Below are positions 44,769 through 55,453 of a stretch of DNA of 64,000 bases, piece by piece (positions within the stretch are counted from its first letter, which is position 1; every line of letters begins with the position of its first letter). Source of the stretch: Mycolicibacterium aurum (GTDB taxonomy: Bacteria > Actinomycetota > Actinomycetes > Mycobacteriales > Mycobacteriaceae). The notes beneath the pieces are model-generated. The model made no database searches, had not been told where the DNA came from, and saw only the letters and a list, made by a program, of their open reading frames with translations. A program made the translations under genes and the position numbers. The stretch is taken from assembly GCF_900637195.1 (NCBI RefSeq), contig NZ_LR134356.1, positions 2,170,001 through 2,234,000 of the forward strand, given 5' to 3'.

Positions 44769-45959
44769 GTGAGCGAAAGCGGCGCGCGGGTGCGCGTACT
44801 GATCCTGGGCAGCACCGGGTCGATCGGCACCCAGGCACTCGAGGTCATCGCCGCGAATCCGGATCGTTTCGAGGTGGTCGGGCTCGCCGCGGGCGGGGGA
44901 AACCCCGATCTGCTGGCCAGGCAGCGTTCCGAGACCGGGGTGACGAACGTCGCGGTCGCCGATGCGGCCGCGGCCGCATCGATGGGTGACGTCACCTACA
45001 CCGGACCGGATGCGGTCACCCATCTCGTGGAGAACACCGACGCCGACGTCGTCCTCAACGCCCTTGTCGGTGCGCTCGGCCTCAAGCCGACGCTCGCTGC
45101 GCTGGCCACCGGCTCACGGCTGGCGCTGGCCAACAAGGAGTCTCTGGTGGCCGGCGGGCCGCTGGTACAGAAGGCCGCCTCGCCGGGACAGATCGTGCCT
45201 GTCGACTCCGAGCATTCCGCGCTCGCGCAGTGCCTGCGCGGCGGCACCGCAGACGAGGTGGCCAAGCTGGTGCTCACCGCGTCCGGTGGACCGTTCCGCG
45301 GCTGGTCCGCCGACCGGCTCACCGATGTCACCCCCGAGCAGGCCGGCACGCATCCCACCTGGTCGATGGGGCCGATGAACACGTTGAACTCGGCCTCCCT
45401 GGTCAACAAGGGCCTTGAGCTGATCGAGACGCACCTGCTCTTCGGGGTCGATTACGACCGAATAGAGGTAGTGGTCCATCCGCAGTCGATCGTGCACTCG
45501 ATGGTGACCTTCACCGACGGATCGACGCTCGCCCAGGCCAGTCCGCCCGACATGAAGCTGCCGATCGCGCTGGCGCTGGGCTGGCCGGCCCGGGTGGCCG
45601 GTGCCGCGCTGGCATGCGATTTCACCACCGCCTCCCGATGGGACTTCGAGCCGCTGGATGACGACGTCTTCCCGGCCGTTGCGCTGGCCCGCGAGGCCGG
45701 TAAGGGCGGCGGCTGCCTGACCGCGGTGTACAACGCCGCCAACGAAGAAGCGGCCGAGGCGTTCCTGGCGGGCAGGATCCGGTTCCCGGCGATCGTGCGC
45801 ACCGTCGCCCACGTGCTGCGCGCTGCCGACCAGTGGGCCGCGGAACCAGCTACCGTGGACGACGTACTCGACGCACAAGACTGGGCCCGTGACCGGGCGC
45901 GGAGCGCAGTCGAGCGGGAACCCGCAGGTAGCAGAAGTAAGGACTGGGCCGCCAGATGA
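44769..45959 (+). CDS. dxr: 1-deoxy-D-xylulose-5-phosphate reductoisomerase
   Basis: DXP reductoisomerase, 396 residues, the committed enzyme of the MEP isoprenoid pathway and target of fosmidomycin. The NADPH motif [12 protein letters not shown] lies near the N-terminus. The metal/substrate region [12 protein letters not shown], the flexible loop [23 protein letters not shown] and the segment [13 protein letters not shown] are clear. GTG 44769 follows GGGGCG. Its stop overlaps the rip1 start (ATGA), and ispG of the same pathway follows, so the three genes form an operon. Confidence 0.98.
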   Translation: MSESGARVRVLILGSTGSIGTQALEVIAANPDRFEVVGLAAGGGNPDLLARQRSETGVTNVAVADAAAAASMGDVTYTGPDAVTHLVENTDADVVLNALVGALGLKPTLAALATGSRLALANKESLVAGGPLVQKAASPGQIVPVDSEHSALAQCLRGGTADEVAKLVLTASGGPFRGWSADRLTDVTPEQAGTHPTWSMGPMNTLNSASLVNKGLELIETHLLFGVDYDRIEVVVHPQSIVHSMVTFTDGSTLAQASPPDMKLPIALALGWPARVAGAALACDFTTASRWDFEPLDDDVFPAVALAREAGKGGGCLTAVYNAANEEAAEAFLAGRIRFPAIVRTVAHVLRAADQWAAEPATVDDVLDAQDWARDRARSAVEREPAGSRSKDWAAR

Positions 45960-47191
45960 TGTATGTACTTGGCGTCACGCTGTTCGCACTGGCCATCCTG
46001 GTGTCAGTGGCGCTGCACGAGTGCGGCCACATGTGGGTGGCCCGCGCCACGGGTATGAAGGTGCGCCGCTACTTCGTCGGCTTCGGTCCGACGCTGTGGT
46101 CCACGTGGCGGCCCAACAAGCTGGGCCAGACCGAGTACGGCATCAAGGCAGTTCCGCTGGGTGGTTTCTGCGACATCGCGGGCATGACCGCAGTGGAAGA
46201 GCTGGCCCCCGAGGACCAGCGGTACGCGATGTACAAGCAGAAGACCTGGAAGCGCGTCGCGGTGCTGCTCGCCGGGCCCGGAATGAACTTCATCATCGGC
46301 CTCGTCCTCATCTACGCGATCGCGATCATCTGGGGCCTGCCCAATCTGAAAGCCCCGACCACCGCCGTCGTCGGCGAGACCTCGTGCATCAAATCCGAGG
46401 TGGCTCAAGGCGAACTCGGTGACTGTGTCGCCGCCAGCCCGGCGGCCGCGGCAGGGGTGCAGCCCGGCGATGTCATCCTCAAGGTCGGCGACACCGAGGT
46501 GCCGACCTTCGATGCGCTGGTCGAAGCGGTGCGGCAACAGAACGGTCCGACCGAATTGACCGTGCAGCGCGACGAGAACGGAGCGCTGCGGGAGTTCACC
46601 ACCACGGTCGACGTCACGCCCAGCCAGCGCTTCGTCGCAGGCGATGACGGGCAGGCGGTCCCCGCCGACGTCGGAAGTATCGGCGTGACGGCCGCGCAGT
46701 TCGGTCCGACGCGGTACAACGCGTTCACCGCGGTGCCGGGCACGTTCGTGTTCACCGGCGATCTCGCCGTCGAGCTCGGCAAGGCCATCGTCAAGATCCC
46801 GAGCAAGATGGGTGCACTGGTGAACTCCATCACCGGCGGTGAGCGCGACCCCGAGACCCCGATCAGCGTCGTCGGTGCGTCCAGGATCGGCGGTGAAACC
46901 GTCGAGCACGGCATCTGGGTCGCGTTCTGGTTCTTCCTGGCGCAGCTCAACTTCGTTCTCGGCGCGGTCAACCTGATTCCGCTGCTGCCGCTCGACGGCG
47001 GGCACATCGCGATCGCGTTGTACGAGAAGGTGCGCAATAAGATGCGAGAGGTGCGCGGCAAAGTGGCCGCGGCGCCGGTGAACTACCTCAGGCTGATGCC
47101 CCTCACCTATGTCGTGATCATCGTGATGGTGGGCTTCACGCTGCTGACCGTGACTGCCGACGTGGTCAACCCGATCACGTTATTCCAGTAG
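45956..47191 (+). CDS. rip1: Site-2-type intramembrane zinc metalloprotease Rip1
   Basis: A 411-residue S2P/RseP-family protease. The zinc motif HExxH is HECGH at residues 21-25 in the first membrane helix, and the third ligand region is PLDGGH near residue 347 in a later helix. A PDZ domain lies between them ([17 protein letters not shown]). In M. tuberculosis Rip1 cleaves anti-sigma factors such as RskA and RslA, and so works on SigK and other regulons (established for the orthologue). Its place between dxr and ispG is conserved in mycobacteria. Confidence 0.97.
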   Translation: MMYVLGVTLFALAILVSVALHECGHMWVARATGMKVRRYFVGFGPTLWSTWRPNKLGQTEYGIKAVPLGGFCDIAGMTAVEELAPEDQRYAMYKQKTWKRVAVLLAGPGMNFIIGLVLIYAIAIIWGLPNLKAPTTAVVGETSCIKSEVAQGELGDCVAASPAAAAGVQPGDVILKVGDTEVPTFDALVEAVRQQNGPTELTVQRDENGALREFTTTVDVTPSQRFVAGDDGQAVPADVGSIGVTAAQFGPTRYNAFTAVPGTFVFTGDLAVELGKAIVKIPSKMGALVNSITGGERDPETPISVVGASRIGGETVEHGIWVAFWFFLAQLNFVLGAVNLIPLLPLDGGHIAIALYEKVRNKMREVRGKVAAAPVNYLRLMPLTYVVIIVMVGFTLLTVTADVVNPITLFQ

Positions 47192-47202
47192 GAGACTTCG
47201 TC

Positions 47203-48363
<1,161 letters not shown>

Positions 48364-48422
48364 GACCCAGGCTCCAGGGGGTGGGGCCCGCCTGTTCAGG
48401 GTCCGTCGCAGAAAGAGTCCAG

Positions 48423-49277
48423 ATGTCGGCTCCTCCGCTTTTTCGGCTCGTCGACGAGCGAAGAGTGTCGGTGGTCCGCGACATCCTCGCCGTCCGGCAG
48501 GTCCTCGACGAGGACCCGGTCGCGTCGTGCATGGTCGCCTCCCGGGTCGCCGAACACGGCATCGAGCCGTCGGCGATCGGCGGGGAACTGTGGACTCGCC
48601 GGCGTGCAGGAGAATCGCTGTGCTTCGCCGGCGCCAACCTCATTCCGTTGCGGGGCACTCCCGGTGATCTAAACGCGTTCGCGGACAAGGCAATGAGTAG
48701 TGCGCGCCGATGCTCGTCGCTGGTCGGCCGCGCGGAACTGGTGCTGCCGATGTGGCAGCGGCTGGAGCCGGTGTGGGGGCCGGCGCGCGACGTGCGGGCC
48801 CATCAACCGTTGATGGCGTTGAACACCGCGCCGCACTGTCCGCTCGACCCCGGCGTGCGTCCGGTCCGCATCGAGGAGCTCGACGCCTACCTGGTTGCGG
48901 CCATCGACATGTTCATCGGCGAGGTCGGCATCGACCCGCGCCTCGGAGACGGCGGACGGGGCTACCGCAGGCGGGTCGCCGGCCTGATCACCGCGGGCCG
49001 AGCCTGGGCCAGGTTCGAGCGCGGCGAGGTGGTGTTCAAGGCCGAGGTGGGTTCCCAGTCCCCGGCAGTCGGCCAGATCCAGGGCGTGTGGGTGCGTCCG
49101 GATCAGCGCGGTCGCGGCATCGGAACGGCAGGGACCGCCGCCGTCGCCGCGGCCATCGTAGGCAGCGGGCGGATCGCCAGCCTGTACGTCAACAGCTTCA
49201 ATACCGTCGCGCGCGCGACGTACGCGCGCATCGGGTTCGCCGAGATCGCGTCGTTTGCGACCGTACTGCTCGACTGA
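48423..49277 (+). CDS. GNAT-family acetyltransferase (Rv2867c-like)
   Basis: A 284-residue protein, the same size as the M. tuberculosis protein encoded after ispG. The N-terminal half holds a DUF4081-like domain (PLFRLVDERRVSVVRDIL). The C-terminal GNAT domain has the acetyl-CoA-binding motif VRPDQRGRGIGTAGTAAV, followed by LYVNSFNTVARATYARIGF. ATG 48423 follows GAAAGAG. The substrate is unknown. Conserved position after ispG suggests co-regulation with the MEP operon. Confidence 0.93.
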   Translation: MSAPPLFRLVDERRVSVVRDILAVRQVLDEDPVASCMVASRVAEHGIEPSAIGGELWTRRRAGESLCFAGANLIPLRGTPGDLNAFADKAMSSARRCSSLVGRAELVLPMWQRLEPVWGPARDVRAHQPLMALNTAPHCPLDPGVRPVRIEELDAYLVAAIDMFIGEVGIDPRLGDGGRGYRRRVAGLITAGRAWARFERGEVVFKAEVGSQSPAVGQIQGVWVRPDQRGRGIGTAGTAAVAAAIVGSGRIASLYVNSFNTVARATYARIGFAEIASFATVLLD

Positions 49278-49304
49278 TCGAACGCTGCGCATACTCTCCT
49301 GAAT

Positions 49305-49958
49305 ATGAACGAGCAGGATGCGCAGAGTCGCGAGATGGCGGCAGCGCTCGTCCACGCCATGGAGCGCCGACACGAAGTGCTCGACGCTGTGGTCGCCTCC
49401 GACGACTACGACGCCGCGATCGAATCGCTCGCAGCGCTGCTCGACACCTCGGCTGCTGCCGCGGAAGCCGTCCTGCGGCTGTCGTTCGACCGGCTCACCA
49501 AGGTGTCCAGACGCCGGATTGCCGCCCAACTGGAGAACCTCCCCACCCAGACGTTCACCGGGACCGAGCAGACCCCGGGTTCGGCCCGCCGGCTGATGCT
49601 GCGGCCGTTCAGCGCCGACGAGGACCGGGACATCTTCGCCGCACGCACCGCTGACATGCGTTCGGCGGGCGACGGCACGGCCGCGCCCGCTGGTGATATC
49701 GGCGACGAGATCCGCGGTGCCGTCGCCCGTGTCGCGGCCGAGGAAGCCGCCTGGCTGGTCGCCGAGGTCGGGTCGGCCAAGGTCGGGATGGTGTTCGGCG
49801 AGCTCACCGACGGCGAAGTCGGGGTGCGGATCTGGGTCCATCCCGATCACCGCAAGCAGGGCTACGGCACGGCGGCGTTGCGCGCGTCGCGGTCGGAGAT
49901 GGCAGCCTATTTCCCGGCGGTGCCGCTGGTGGTGCGGGCACCCGCCGCCGGTTCCTGA
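49305..49958 (+). CDS. GNAT acetyltransferase with gyrase-like N-terminal helix region
   Basis: A 217-residue protein with two parts. Residues about 1-85 are helical, and the stretch AEAVLRLSFDRLTKVSRRRI resembles the coiled-coil end of the GyrA/ParC breakage-reunion domain, where a similar pattern ends in a Leu-Thr-x-x-Glu turn. Residues about 95-217 form a GNAT domain with the coenzyme A motif WVHPDHRKQGYGTAALRAS. It lies 27 bases after the previous GNAT gene. The fusion is unusual and its function is unknown. Confidence 0.85.
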   Translation: MNEQDAQSREMAAALVHAMERRHEVLDAVVASDDYDAAIESLAALLDTSAAAAEAVLRLSFDRLTKVSRRRIAAQLENLPTQTFTGTEQTPGSARRLMLRPFSADEDRDIFAARTADMRSAGDGTAAPAGDIGDEIRGAVARVAAEEAAWLVAEVGSAKVGMVFGELTDGEVGVRIWVHPDHRKQGYGTAALRASRSEMAAYFPAVPLVVRAPAAGS

Positions 49959-50045
49959 CGCGTTCTCAGCCGCTGGGCGCAATCTCGGCGTGACTGCGGT
50001 GCGCCTACGCCGAAATCGGATCGTTACTTCTTAACATCTGTCCCA

Positions 50046-51860
50046 ATGGCCACACTGTTTTCATCTGTAACACGCGTCGCAGCGATCATGACCACCGCGG
50101 CGATGGTCGTCACGGTGGGTGCGTGCACGCCGCGGCCCAACGGTCCGGAACCCACTGCCGAGGCGTTCTTCGCCGCGCTGGCGACCGGCGACACCGGGGC
50201 TGCCTCACGACTGGCCGACCACCCCGACGAAGCGCGTGCCGCGCTGAACGAGGCGTGGGCCGGCCTGCAGGCCACCGGGCTGGACGCCCAGATCCTGAGT
50301 TCCAAATACGCCGAGGACACCGGCAGCGTCACCTACCGCTACACCTGGCATCTGCCCAAGGACCGGACGTGGACCTACGACGGTCAGCTCAACCTGGTGC
50401 GTGACGAAGGCACCTGGGAGGTGCGGTGGAGCGCCACCGGCCTGCACCCACGACTGGGGGAGAATCAGAGCTTCGCGTTACGCGCCGAGGCACCGCCGCG
50501 CGCGTCGGTGCACGAACGCACCGGCACCAATGTCCTGGTGCCGGGTTACCGCTACCACTTCGCGCTCGATGCGCAGGCTGCCGGGGCAGACCTGATGCCG
50601 ACCGCGCGCACCGTTGCCGACGTGCTCCGCAGATTCGACAACACGATGGATCCGCAGCGGATGGCGGAGCTGGCCAGTTCGACACCGGGAGCGTTGAGCC
50701 TCATCACGCTGAAACAGGCCGACCACGACGCCGTAGCGGGCGCGCTGGGCGCGCTGCCCGGTGTGGTGATCACCCCGCAGCCCGAAATGGTGCCCACCGA
50801 CGACACTTTCGCGCCCGCGGTGATCAACGAGATCAAGAAGACCGTCACCGACGATCTCGACGGTGACGCCGGCTGGCGGGTCGTGACCGTCAACCAGAAC
50901 GGCGTCGACGTCGACGTCCTCACCGAAGTGCCCGGCGATCCCGCGCCGTCGGTGAGCATCAGCCTGGACCGCTCGGTGCAGACCGCGGCGCAGAACGCGG
51001 TCGGCATCACCGCCAAACAGGCCATGGTCGTCGTCATCAAGCCGTCCACCGGCGAGATCCTCGCGGTGGCCCAGAATGCGGCCGCCGACCGGGAGGGCCC
51101 GCTGGCCACCATGGGCCTGTTCCCGCCCGGCTCGACCTTCAAGATCGTGACGGCCGGGGCCGCCATCGAACGTCAGATGGCAACGCCCAACACGCTTCTG
51201 GGTTGTCCGGGCCGTATGGACATCGGCCACCGCACGGTGCCCAACTACGGCGGCTTCGACCTCGGCACGGTGCCGATGTCGCGGGCGTTCGCGAGCTCGT
51301 GCAACACCACGTTCGCCGAACTGGCGAGCAGGATGCCGCCGCGCGGGCTGACCCAGGCCGCCTCCCAGTACGGCATCGGGCCGGACTACGACATCGCCGG
51401 GTTGTCCACGGTCAGCGGATCGGTGCCGCCGACGGTGAACCTCACCGAGCGCACCGAGGACGGCTTCGGACAGGGCAAGGTGCTGGTCAGCCCATTCGGA
51501 ATGGCGCTGGCGGCGGCGACGGTGTCCGCCGGGCACACCCCGGTGCCCCACCTGATCGAAGGGCGGGAAACCCAGGTCACCGGTGAGCGCCAGCCGATCC
51601 CGGCCGACGTGGTGGAAAGTCTGCGCCCGATGATGCGACTGGTCGTCACCAACGGCACCGCCGAGGATCTACAGGGGGCGGGCGACGTGCGCGGGAAGAC
51701 CGGTGAGGCCGAGTTCGCGGGCGGTTCGCATTCGTGGTTCACCGGCTACCGCGGTGACATGGCGTTCTCCGCCCTGATCGTCGGCGGCGGCAGTTCGGAG
51801 TACGCGGTCCGGATGGTCAAGGCGATGCTCGACTCGCTGCCGCCGGACTATCTGGCCTGA
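50046..51860 (+). CDS. Penicillin-binding lipoprotein (Rv2864c-like transpeptidase)
   Basis: A 604-residue class B-like PBP. The signal peptide ends in a lipobox, VGAC, near residue 27. An N-terminal NTF2-like/MecA-N domain is followed by a PBP dimerisation part, and the transpeptidase domain has all three motifs: SxxK (S363-T-F-K), SxN in ASSCNTTF, and KTG (551-553). The regular placement shows an active D,D-transpeptidase that crosslinks peptidoglycan. Gene order relative to ispG and mapB is that of other mycobacteria. Confidence 0.96.
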   Translation: MATLFSSVTRVAAIMTTAAMVVTVGACTPRPNGPEPTAEAFFAALATGDTGAASRLADHPDEARAALNEAWAGLQATGLDAQILSSKYAEDTGSVTYRYTWHLPKDRTWTYDGQLNLVRDEGTWEVRWSATGLHPRLGENQSFALRAEAPPRASVHERTGTNVLVPGYRYHFALDAQAAGADLMPTARTVADVLRRFDNTMDPQRMAELASSTPGALSLITLKQADHDAVAGALGALPGVVITPQPEMVPTDDTFAPAVINEIKKTVTDDLDGDAGWRVVTVNQNGVDVDVLTEVPGDPAPSVSISLDRSVQTAAQNAVGITAKQAMVVVIKPSTGEILAVAQNAAADREGPLATMGLFPPGSTFKIVTAGAAIERQMATPNTLLGCPGRMDIGHRTVPNYGGFDLGTVPMSRAFASSCNTTFAELASRMPPRGLTQAASQYGIGPDYDIAGLSTVSGSVPPTVNLTERTEDGFGQGKVLVSPFGMALAAATVSAGHTPVPHLIEGRETQVTGERQPIPADVVESLRPMMRLVVTNGTAEDLQGAGDVRGKTGEAEFAGGSHSWFTGYRGDMAFSALIVGGGSSEYAVRMVKAMLDSLPPDYLA

Positions 51861-51925
51861 GTTGCCGGAGATCACACGAACACCGCCGCGCCGCGCAAGA
51901 TACCGGCGGTACCGTGGAAGACGCC

Positions 51926-52564
51926 ATGACCAACATCAACCACGGCCGCCCGCGTCGCATCGCTGACGCGGCGAGTCTGCGTGGGCCCGGGGATGCCGTC
52001 GAGATGAGGATCTCCGACGCCGATCGCAACGGCACACTGCGCCGGCTGCACAACGCTGTCGCGCTCGGTCTGATCGACATCGGGGAGTTCGAGGAGCGCT
52101 CCGCGATGGTGTCGCAGGCCCGGCTGCGTTCCGAGCTCGACGCGCTGGTGGGCGACCTGCCCGGCCCCGGGGCCATCGTGACCTCGGCCGCGGACCGCGT
52201 GGAGCTACGCGGTGTACTCGGCTCGCTGAAGCGCCAGGGCGAATGGGTGGTGCCGTCCCGGCTGGCCCTGCACCGGCGGATGGGGTCGGTGGATCTGGAC
52301 CTGACCCGCGCGCGCTTCGCCGGGCCGATCGTGGTGATCGAGTTGGACATGAAGTTCGGTGGCCTGGATCTGCGGCTGCCCGACGGCGCCAGCGCCTCCA
52401 TCGACGACGTCGAGGTCAACGCCGGCAGCGCCCGCGACCATCGCAGGGACGCCCCGGCCGAGGGCACGCCCCACGTGATCCTCACCGGCAAGGTCGTGTG
52501 GGGGTCGGTCGACATCCGGGGTCCGCGCAAGTCGTGGCGGCTGGGCCCGCTGCGCGCTACCTGA
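51926..52564 (+). CDS. DUF1707 domain protein
   Basis: A 212-residue soluble protein. Residues about 25-80 form a DUF1707 (SHOCT-like) helical hairpin, MRISDADRNGTLRRLHNAVALGLIDIGEFEER. The C-terminal half resembles the beta-helical LiaF/YvqF-type domain with alternating hydrophobic strands (VVIELDMKFGGLDLRLPDG, VVWGSVDIRG). Such proteins are linked to envelope stress sensing in Gram-positive bacteria. ATG 51926 is preceded by GGAAG. It overlaps the 3' end of the convergent sulfotransferase by eight bases. Confidence 0.87.
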   Translation: MTNINHGRPRRIADAASLRGPGDAVEMRISDADRNGTLRRLHNAVALGLIDIGEFEERSAMVSQARLRSELDALVGDLPGPGAIVTSAADRVELRGVLGSLKRQGEWVVPSRLALHRRMGSVDLDLTRARFAGPIVVIELDMKFGGLDLRLPDGASASIDDVEVNAGSARDHRRDAPAEGTPHVILTGKVVWGSVDIRGPRKSWRLGPLRAT

Positions 52565-53729
52565 GCGTCTCGTCGGGTACGCCATACCGCCGCTGGTAGC
52601 CGCTGACCCGGTCGCGCACCTCTGCGGCGTCGAGGCCGGTGTCCTGCCAGCGATACCTGCTGCCGCCGTGGTCACCCGGATGGGCGGCGAGGAAGTCACG
52701 CATCCGCTCCTCGGCCACCGGCTCCAGTTCACGCCCGAGGCGGTCGTAGAGCGAGCGGATGGTCGTGAACGGGTCGCGCATGAAATCGGCGAACTGGACA
52801 TCCACGACCTGGTGTTCGGCCAGCGTGCCGGAGTCACGGCACGCCATCGCGTGCTCGAGACCGACGACGATCTGCTCGCACGATTGCGCCGCGCAGTCGG
52901 GGATGGTCGACTCGTCGGAGGCCATCCGCCGGAGGTGGTGGATCAGCGCACTGACCGATGAGATGACGTTGAGTGGATCGCGGTGAGTCTGCACGATCAG
53001 CGCATCAGGGTATTCGGCCACCAGCGCGTCGAGCTGCCACAGGTGAGCAGGTGATTTCAGCAGCCACTGTCCGTCGACGCCGGACTGCAGGTGCTGCAGG
53101 AACTTTCGGTGATAGCGGTAGGCCGGTCGGTGATCGGCGTCGTACAGAAGCCAGCGGTAATACTCCGGCAGCCGGTACTGGGTCGGGAAGATCATGCTGC
53201 AGAACTCGCCCGCGGTGATGCGGACACACTCCTGCCCGACCAGAGCTCCCATCGGATGGTGTGTCAGCAGCCCCGGCACGATCTGCTCCGACATCTCCAG
53301 AGCCGCCTGCGTCTGCGCGATCCGGGGATCGGTGTCGTAGGTCTCGGGCTGCGGCACCGGGAGGGGGTTGTCGACCTCCCACGTCAACGGCGGACGCAAC
53401 GCGGGATCCTGTGCCAACAGGTCGAACAGGATCGTCGTCCCGGTCCTGGGCTGACCGACGATGAAGATCGGGCGCTCCACCGGAGCTTCGGCAAGGGCGG
53501 GATGCTGCGTGCGCCATGCGATGACCTGGAGCCGGTTGGTGAGCGCTCGGGTGATGTCCATGGCGGCGATCTCGACTCCGAGTGCGTTCAGACGAGCATC
53601 GGCGACCAGGCCCTCACACAGCAGGTTCAGACCCTCGCGCCAGGACGATCCGTCGCCGAAATCATCGAGTCCGGTTGCTGCGCACGCCTGCTCGACGAGA
53701 ACCTCCGGGACGAACCGGTTGCCGGTCAC
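52557..53729 (-). CDS. Sulfotransferase-family protein
   Basis: A 390-residue PAPS-dependent sulfotransferase-like protein. The 5'-phosphosulfate loop is PIFIVGQPRTGTTILFDLL near residue 80, and the 3'-phosphate segment is YPDALIVQTHRDPLNVISS. The C-terminal end LDAAEVRDRVSGYQRRYGV is typical of this mycobacterial subfamily. The GTG start overlaps the stop of the DUF1214 gene (GTGA), so the pair is translated together under the TGAGAC palindrome. The acceptor (lipid, sterol or glycan) is unknown. Confidence 0.92.
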   Translation of the reverse strand: MTGNRFVPEVLVEQACAATGLDDFGDGSSWREGLNLLCEGLVADARLNALGVEIAAMDITRALTNRLQVIAWRTQHPALAEAPVERPIFIVGQPRTGTTILFDLLAQDPALRPPLTWEVDNPLPVPQPETYDTDPRIAQTQAALEMSEQIVPGLLTHHPMGALVGQECVRITAGEFCSMIFPTQYRLPEYYRWLLYDADHRPAYRYHRKFLQHLQSGVDGQWLLKSPAHLWQLDALVAEYPDALIVQTHRDPLNVISSVSALIHHLRRMASDESTIPDCAAQSCEQIVVGLEHAMACRDSGTLAEHQVVDVQFADFMRDPFTTIRSLYDRLGRELEPVAEERMRDFLAAHPGDHGGSRYRWQDTGLDAAEVRDRVSGYQRRYGVPDETLR

Positions 53730-54826
53730 GGCCGCGCTCCGCGGAGCACTCGGGTGCCCACGGTGGGCGCCTCCGGGTTGTCGAGCCACCGCACGATGAC
53801 GAAGCCGCGCCGGCGGCCCCCGGTGTCCAGCCAATGCCCATGACCGAAGTCGTTGGCGCCGATGCCGATTCGGACCAGGCCGTCGTTGTCGGGTTCGACG
53901 CCGCGGTTGGTGACCGAGCTGTGCCGGTGGCGTGGTTCCAGGCATTCGTGCCACACGCTTTCCAGCGTGACGTTCCAGTAGCGGGTGTCGGGCGGCACGA
54001 ACTCGAGTAGCAACGTCTGGTCAGGGTCGAGCGCGAAGGACCCGATCATGTACAGGTTGTCGGGTGTGGTGTCGGCGCTGCCCAACTCGGCGGCCTCGGC
54101 GGTCAGCAACGTGTTGGGCTGGTCCAGCAGTTCGGGTTTGACGGTGCGGTGCAGCGTGGTGAGCTTGACGATGGTCCACGCCATCGCGGTGAACGCGTCG
54201 GCCAGTTGCTGGTCCGACAGCGGCTCCAGCGGTGCACTGTCGAGGCACTCGATGGTCATCGTCGCCGCCGTCTCAGTGTCGACGTCACCGATGTATTCGC
54301 GTACCACGATCGCCGAGGCGTCCTCGGGGACCTGGAGCCACTGCGCCCCGGCCAGGACGTCGGCGGCCGGTGCCGTCGCCGACAGGACGAACGCGAAAGC
54401 GCCCTCCCGGCAGTCGAGTTCGCGGTCGCCCAGGTAGGCGGCCATCCGGCGCGGCGTCAGTCCGGTCCCCGCCAGCACCTGGAAGCCGAGATAGGCGGTG
54501 CTGCCGCGTGTCCCGGAGACCCGGTAGGTGCGGTCGCCGCGAATCATCGCCAGCAGGTATCTGCCGTCGGGGTTGGGTCCGCCGATCAGCCTGCTGTCGG
54601 TGCACATGTCGAAGAATCGCGGTCGTTGCGGATCGGACTCGACGGTCATCTCGGTGCACAGGGCGGTGGCCTTGGCCACGACGGCCAATCCCTCCAGCAG
54701 TTCGCGTTCGCTCGTCGCGTCCTCGATCACAGTTCGGGTCGCATCTCCGAGCATCTGCTGGACGAGCCCCCAGGACTCCAGGCTCGCCGCGGCTCGGTCG
54801 TTGCTCTCGGCATTCACATGAGACAT
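53726..54826 (-). CDS. DUF1214 domain protein
   Basis: A 366-residue protein of the DUF1214 (and partial DUF1254) group, with the beta-rich C-terminal domain PDNLYMIGSFALDPDQTLLLEF and YWNVTLESVWHECLE. No signal peptide is seen, unlike many members. It is commonly found beside sulfotransferase-family genes in mycobacteria, as here. Its ATG lies inside the 15-bp palindrome, so repressor binding would directly block expression. The function of DUF1214 proteins is not established. Confidence 0.88.
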   Translation of the reverse strand: MSHVNAESNDRAAASLESWGLVQQMLGDATRTVIEDATSERELLEGLAVVAKATALCTEMTVESDPQRPRFFDMCTDSRLIGGPNPDGRYLLAMIRGDRTYRVSGTRGSTAYLGFQVLAGTGLTPRRMAAYLGDRELDCREGAFAFVLSATAPAADVLAGAQWLQVPEDASAIVVREYIGDVDTETAATMTIECLDSAPLEPLSDQQLADAFTAMAWTIVKLTTLHRTVKPELLDQPNTLLTAEAAELGSADTTPDNLYMIGSFALDPDQTLLLEFVPPDTRYWNVTLESVWHECLEPRHRHSSVTNRGVEPDNDGLVRIGIGANDFGHGHWLDTGGRRRGFVIVRWLDNPEAPTVGTRVLRGARP

Positions 54827-54850
54827 AGTCTCACCATGGACGTAGTCTCA
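54819..54850. promoter_or_regulatory. TetR operator: TGAGAC-ATA-GTCTCA plus repeated half-site
   Basis: A perfect 15-bp palindrome, TGAGAC-ATA-GTCTCA, at 54819-54833. The half TAGTCTCA is repeated 17 bases further on at 54843-54850, within the first codons of the TetR gene. A looser GGAGACAGTCTGA follows at 54863. The palindrome covers the DUF1214 start codon and lies next to the TetR ATG. Autoregulation plus repression of the DUF1214-sulfotransferase operon is inferred. Confidence 0.8.
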
Positions 54851-55453
54851 AGGCGGAATCCGGGAGACAGTCTGACCGTGCGCAAGCAGCGCGCGACCAA
54901 GACCCGAATCGCCGCCGCCGCGGCACAGGCGGTGACAGATCACGGTCTGGCCGGGGCCACCGTCGAACACATCGCCGCGGCCGCCGACGTCGGCCGTGCC
55001 ACGTTCTTCCGGTACTTCAGCGCCAAGGAAGACGCGGTCGCCGAGGGGATGACCAGCCACTGGCTGGACCTGGTCACCGCGGCGATCGCCGCACAACCGG
55101 CGCACCTCTCCGCCCACGAGGCCGTTGTGTCGGCGTTCGAGGGACTGGGTGACGACTTCGCCGCCGGAGGAAACGGCGCCGTCATCGACCAGGTGCGCGA
55201 GCTGGCGACCCTGACCCGGTCGTCGCCGGTGTTCAGTGCCTGGACGCTGCAGATCTACCTGCGCTACGAATCGGCGATCGCCGATCTGGTGGCCCCGCGC
55301 CTGCCCGAGCCCGTGCCGGACGACCCCCGGCCGCGGTTGCTCGGTGCGCTGGCCATGGCGTCGGTGCGGATCGCGCTCGACGACTGGTTGATCCACGGCG
55401 GTTCGCTGCCCGCGCGGCTGCGCTGCGCGCTGGCCTCGATCTCGCTCGCCTAA
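54836..55453 (+). CDS. TetR-family regulator, divergent from DUF1214 operon
   Basis: A 205-residue TetR regulator with the helix-turn-helix ATVEHIAAAADVGRATFFRYFSAKED at residues 40-65 and a C-terminal MftR-like ligand domain. ATG 54836 and GTG 54878 are both possible starts; the second has GGGAG about 11 bases upstream and gives a more typical N-terminus (VRKQRATKTRI). It is divergent from DUF1214 with only nine bases between the start codons. Its recognition helix differs from the two TetR paralogues at 14 and 17 kb, as does its palindrome. Confidence 0.93.
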   Translation: MDVVSRRNPGDSLTVRKQRATKTRIAAAAAQAVTDHGLAGATVEHIAAAADVGRATFFRYFSAKEDAVAEGMTSHWLDLVTAAIAAQPAHLSAHEAVVSAFEGLGDDFAAGGNGAVIDQVRELATLTRSSPVFSAWTLQIYLRYESAIADLVAPRLPEPVPDDPRPRLLGALAMASVRIALDDWLIHGGSLPARLRCALASISLA

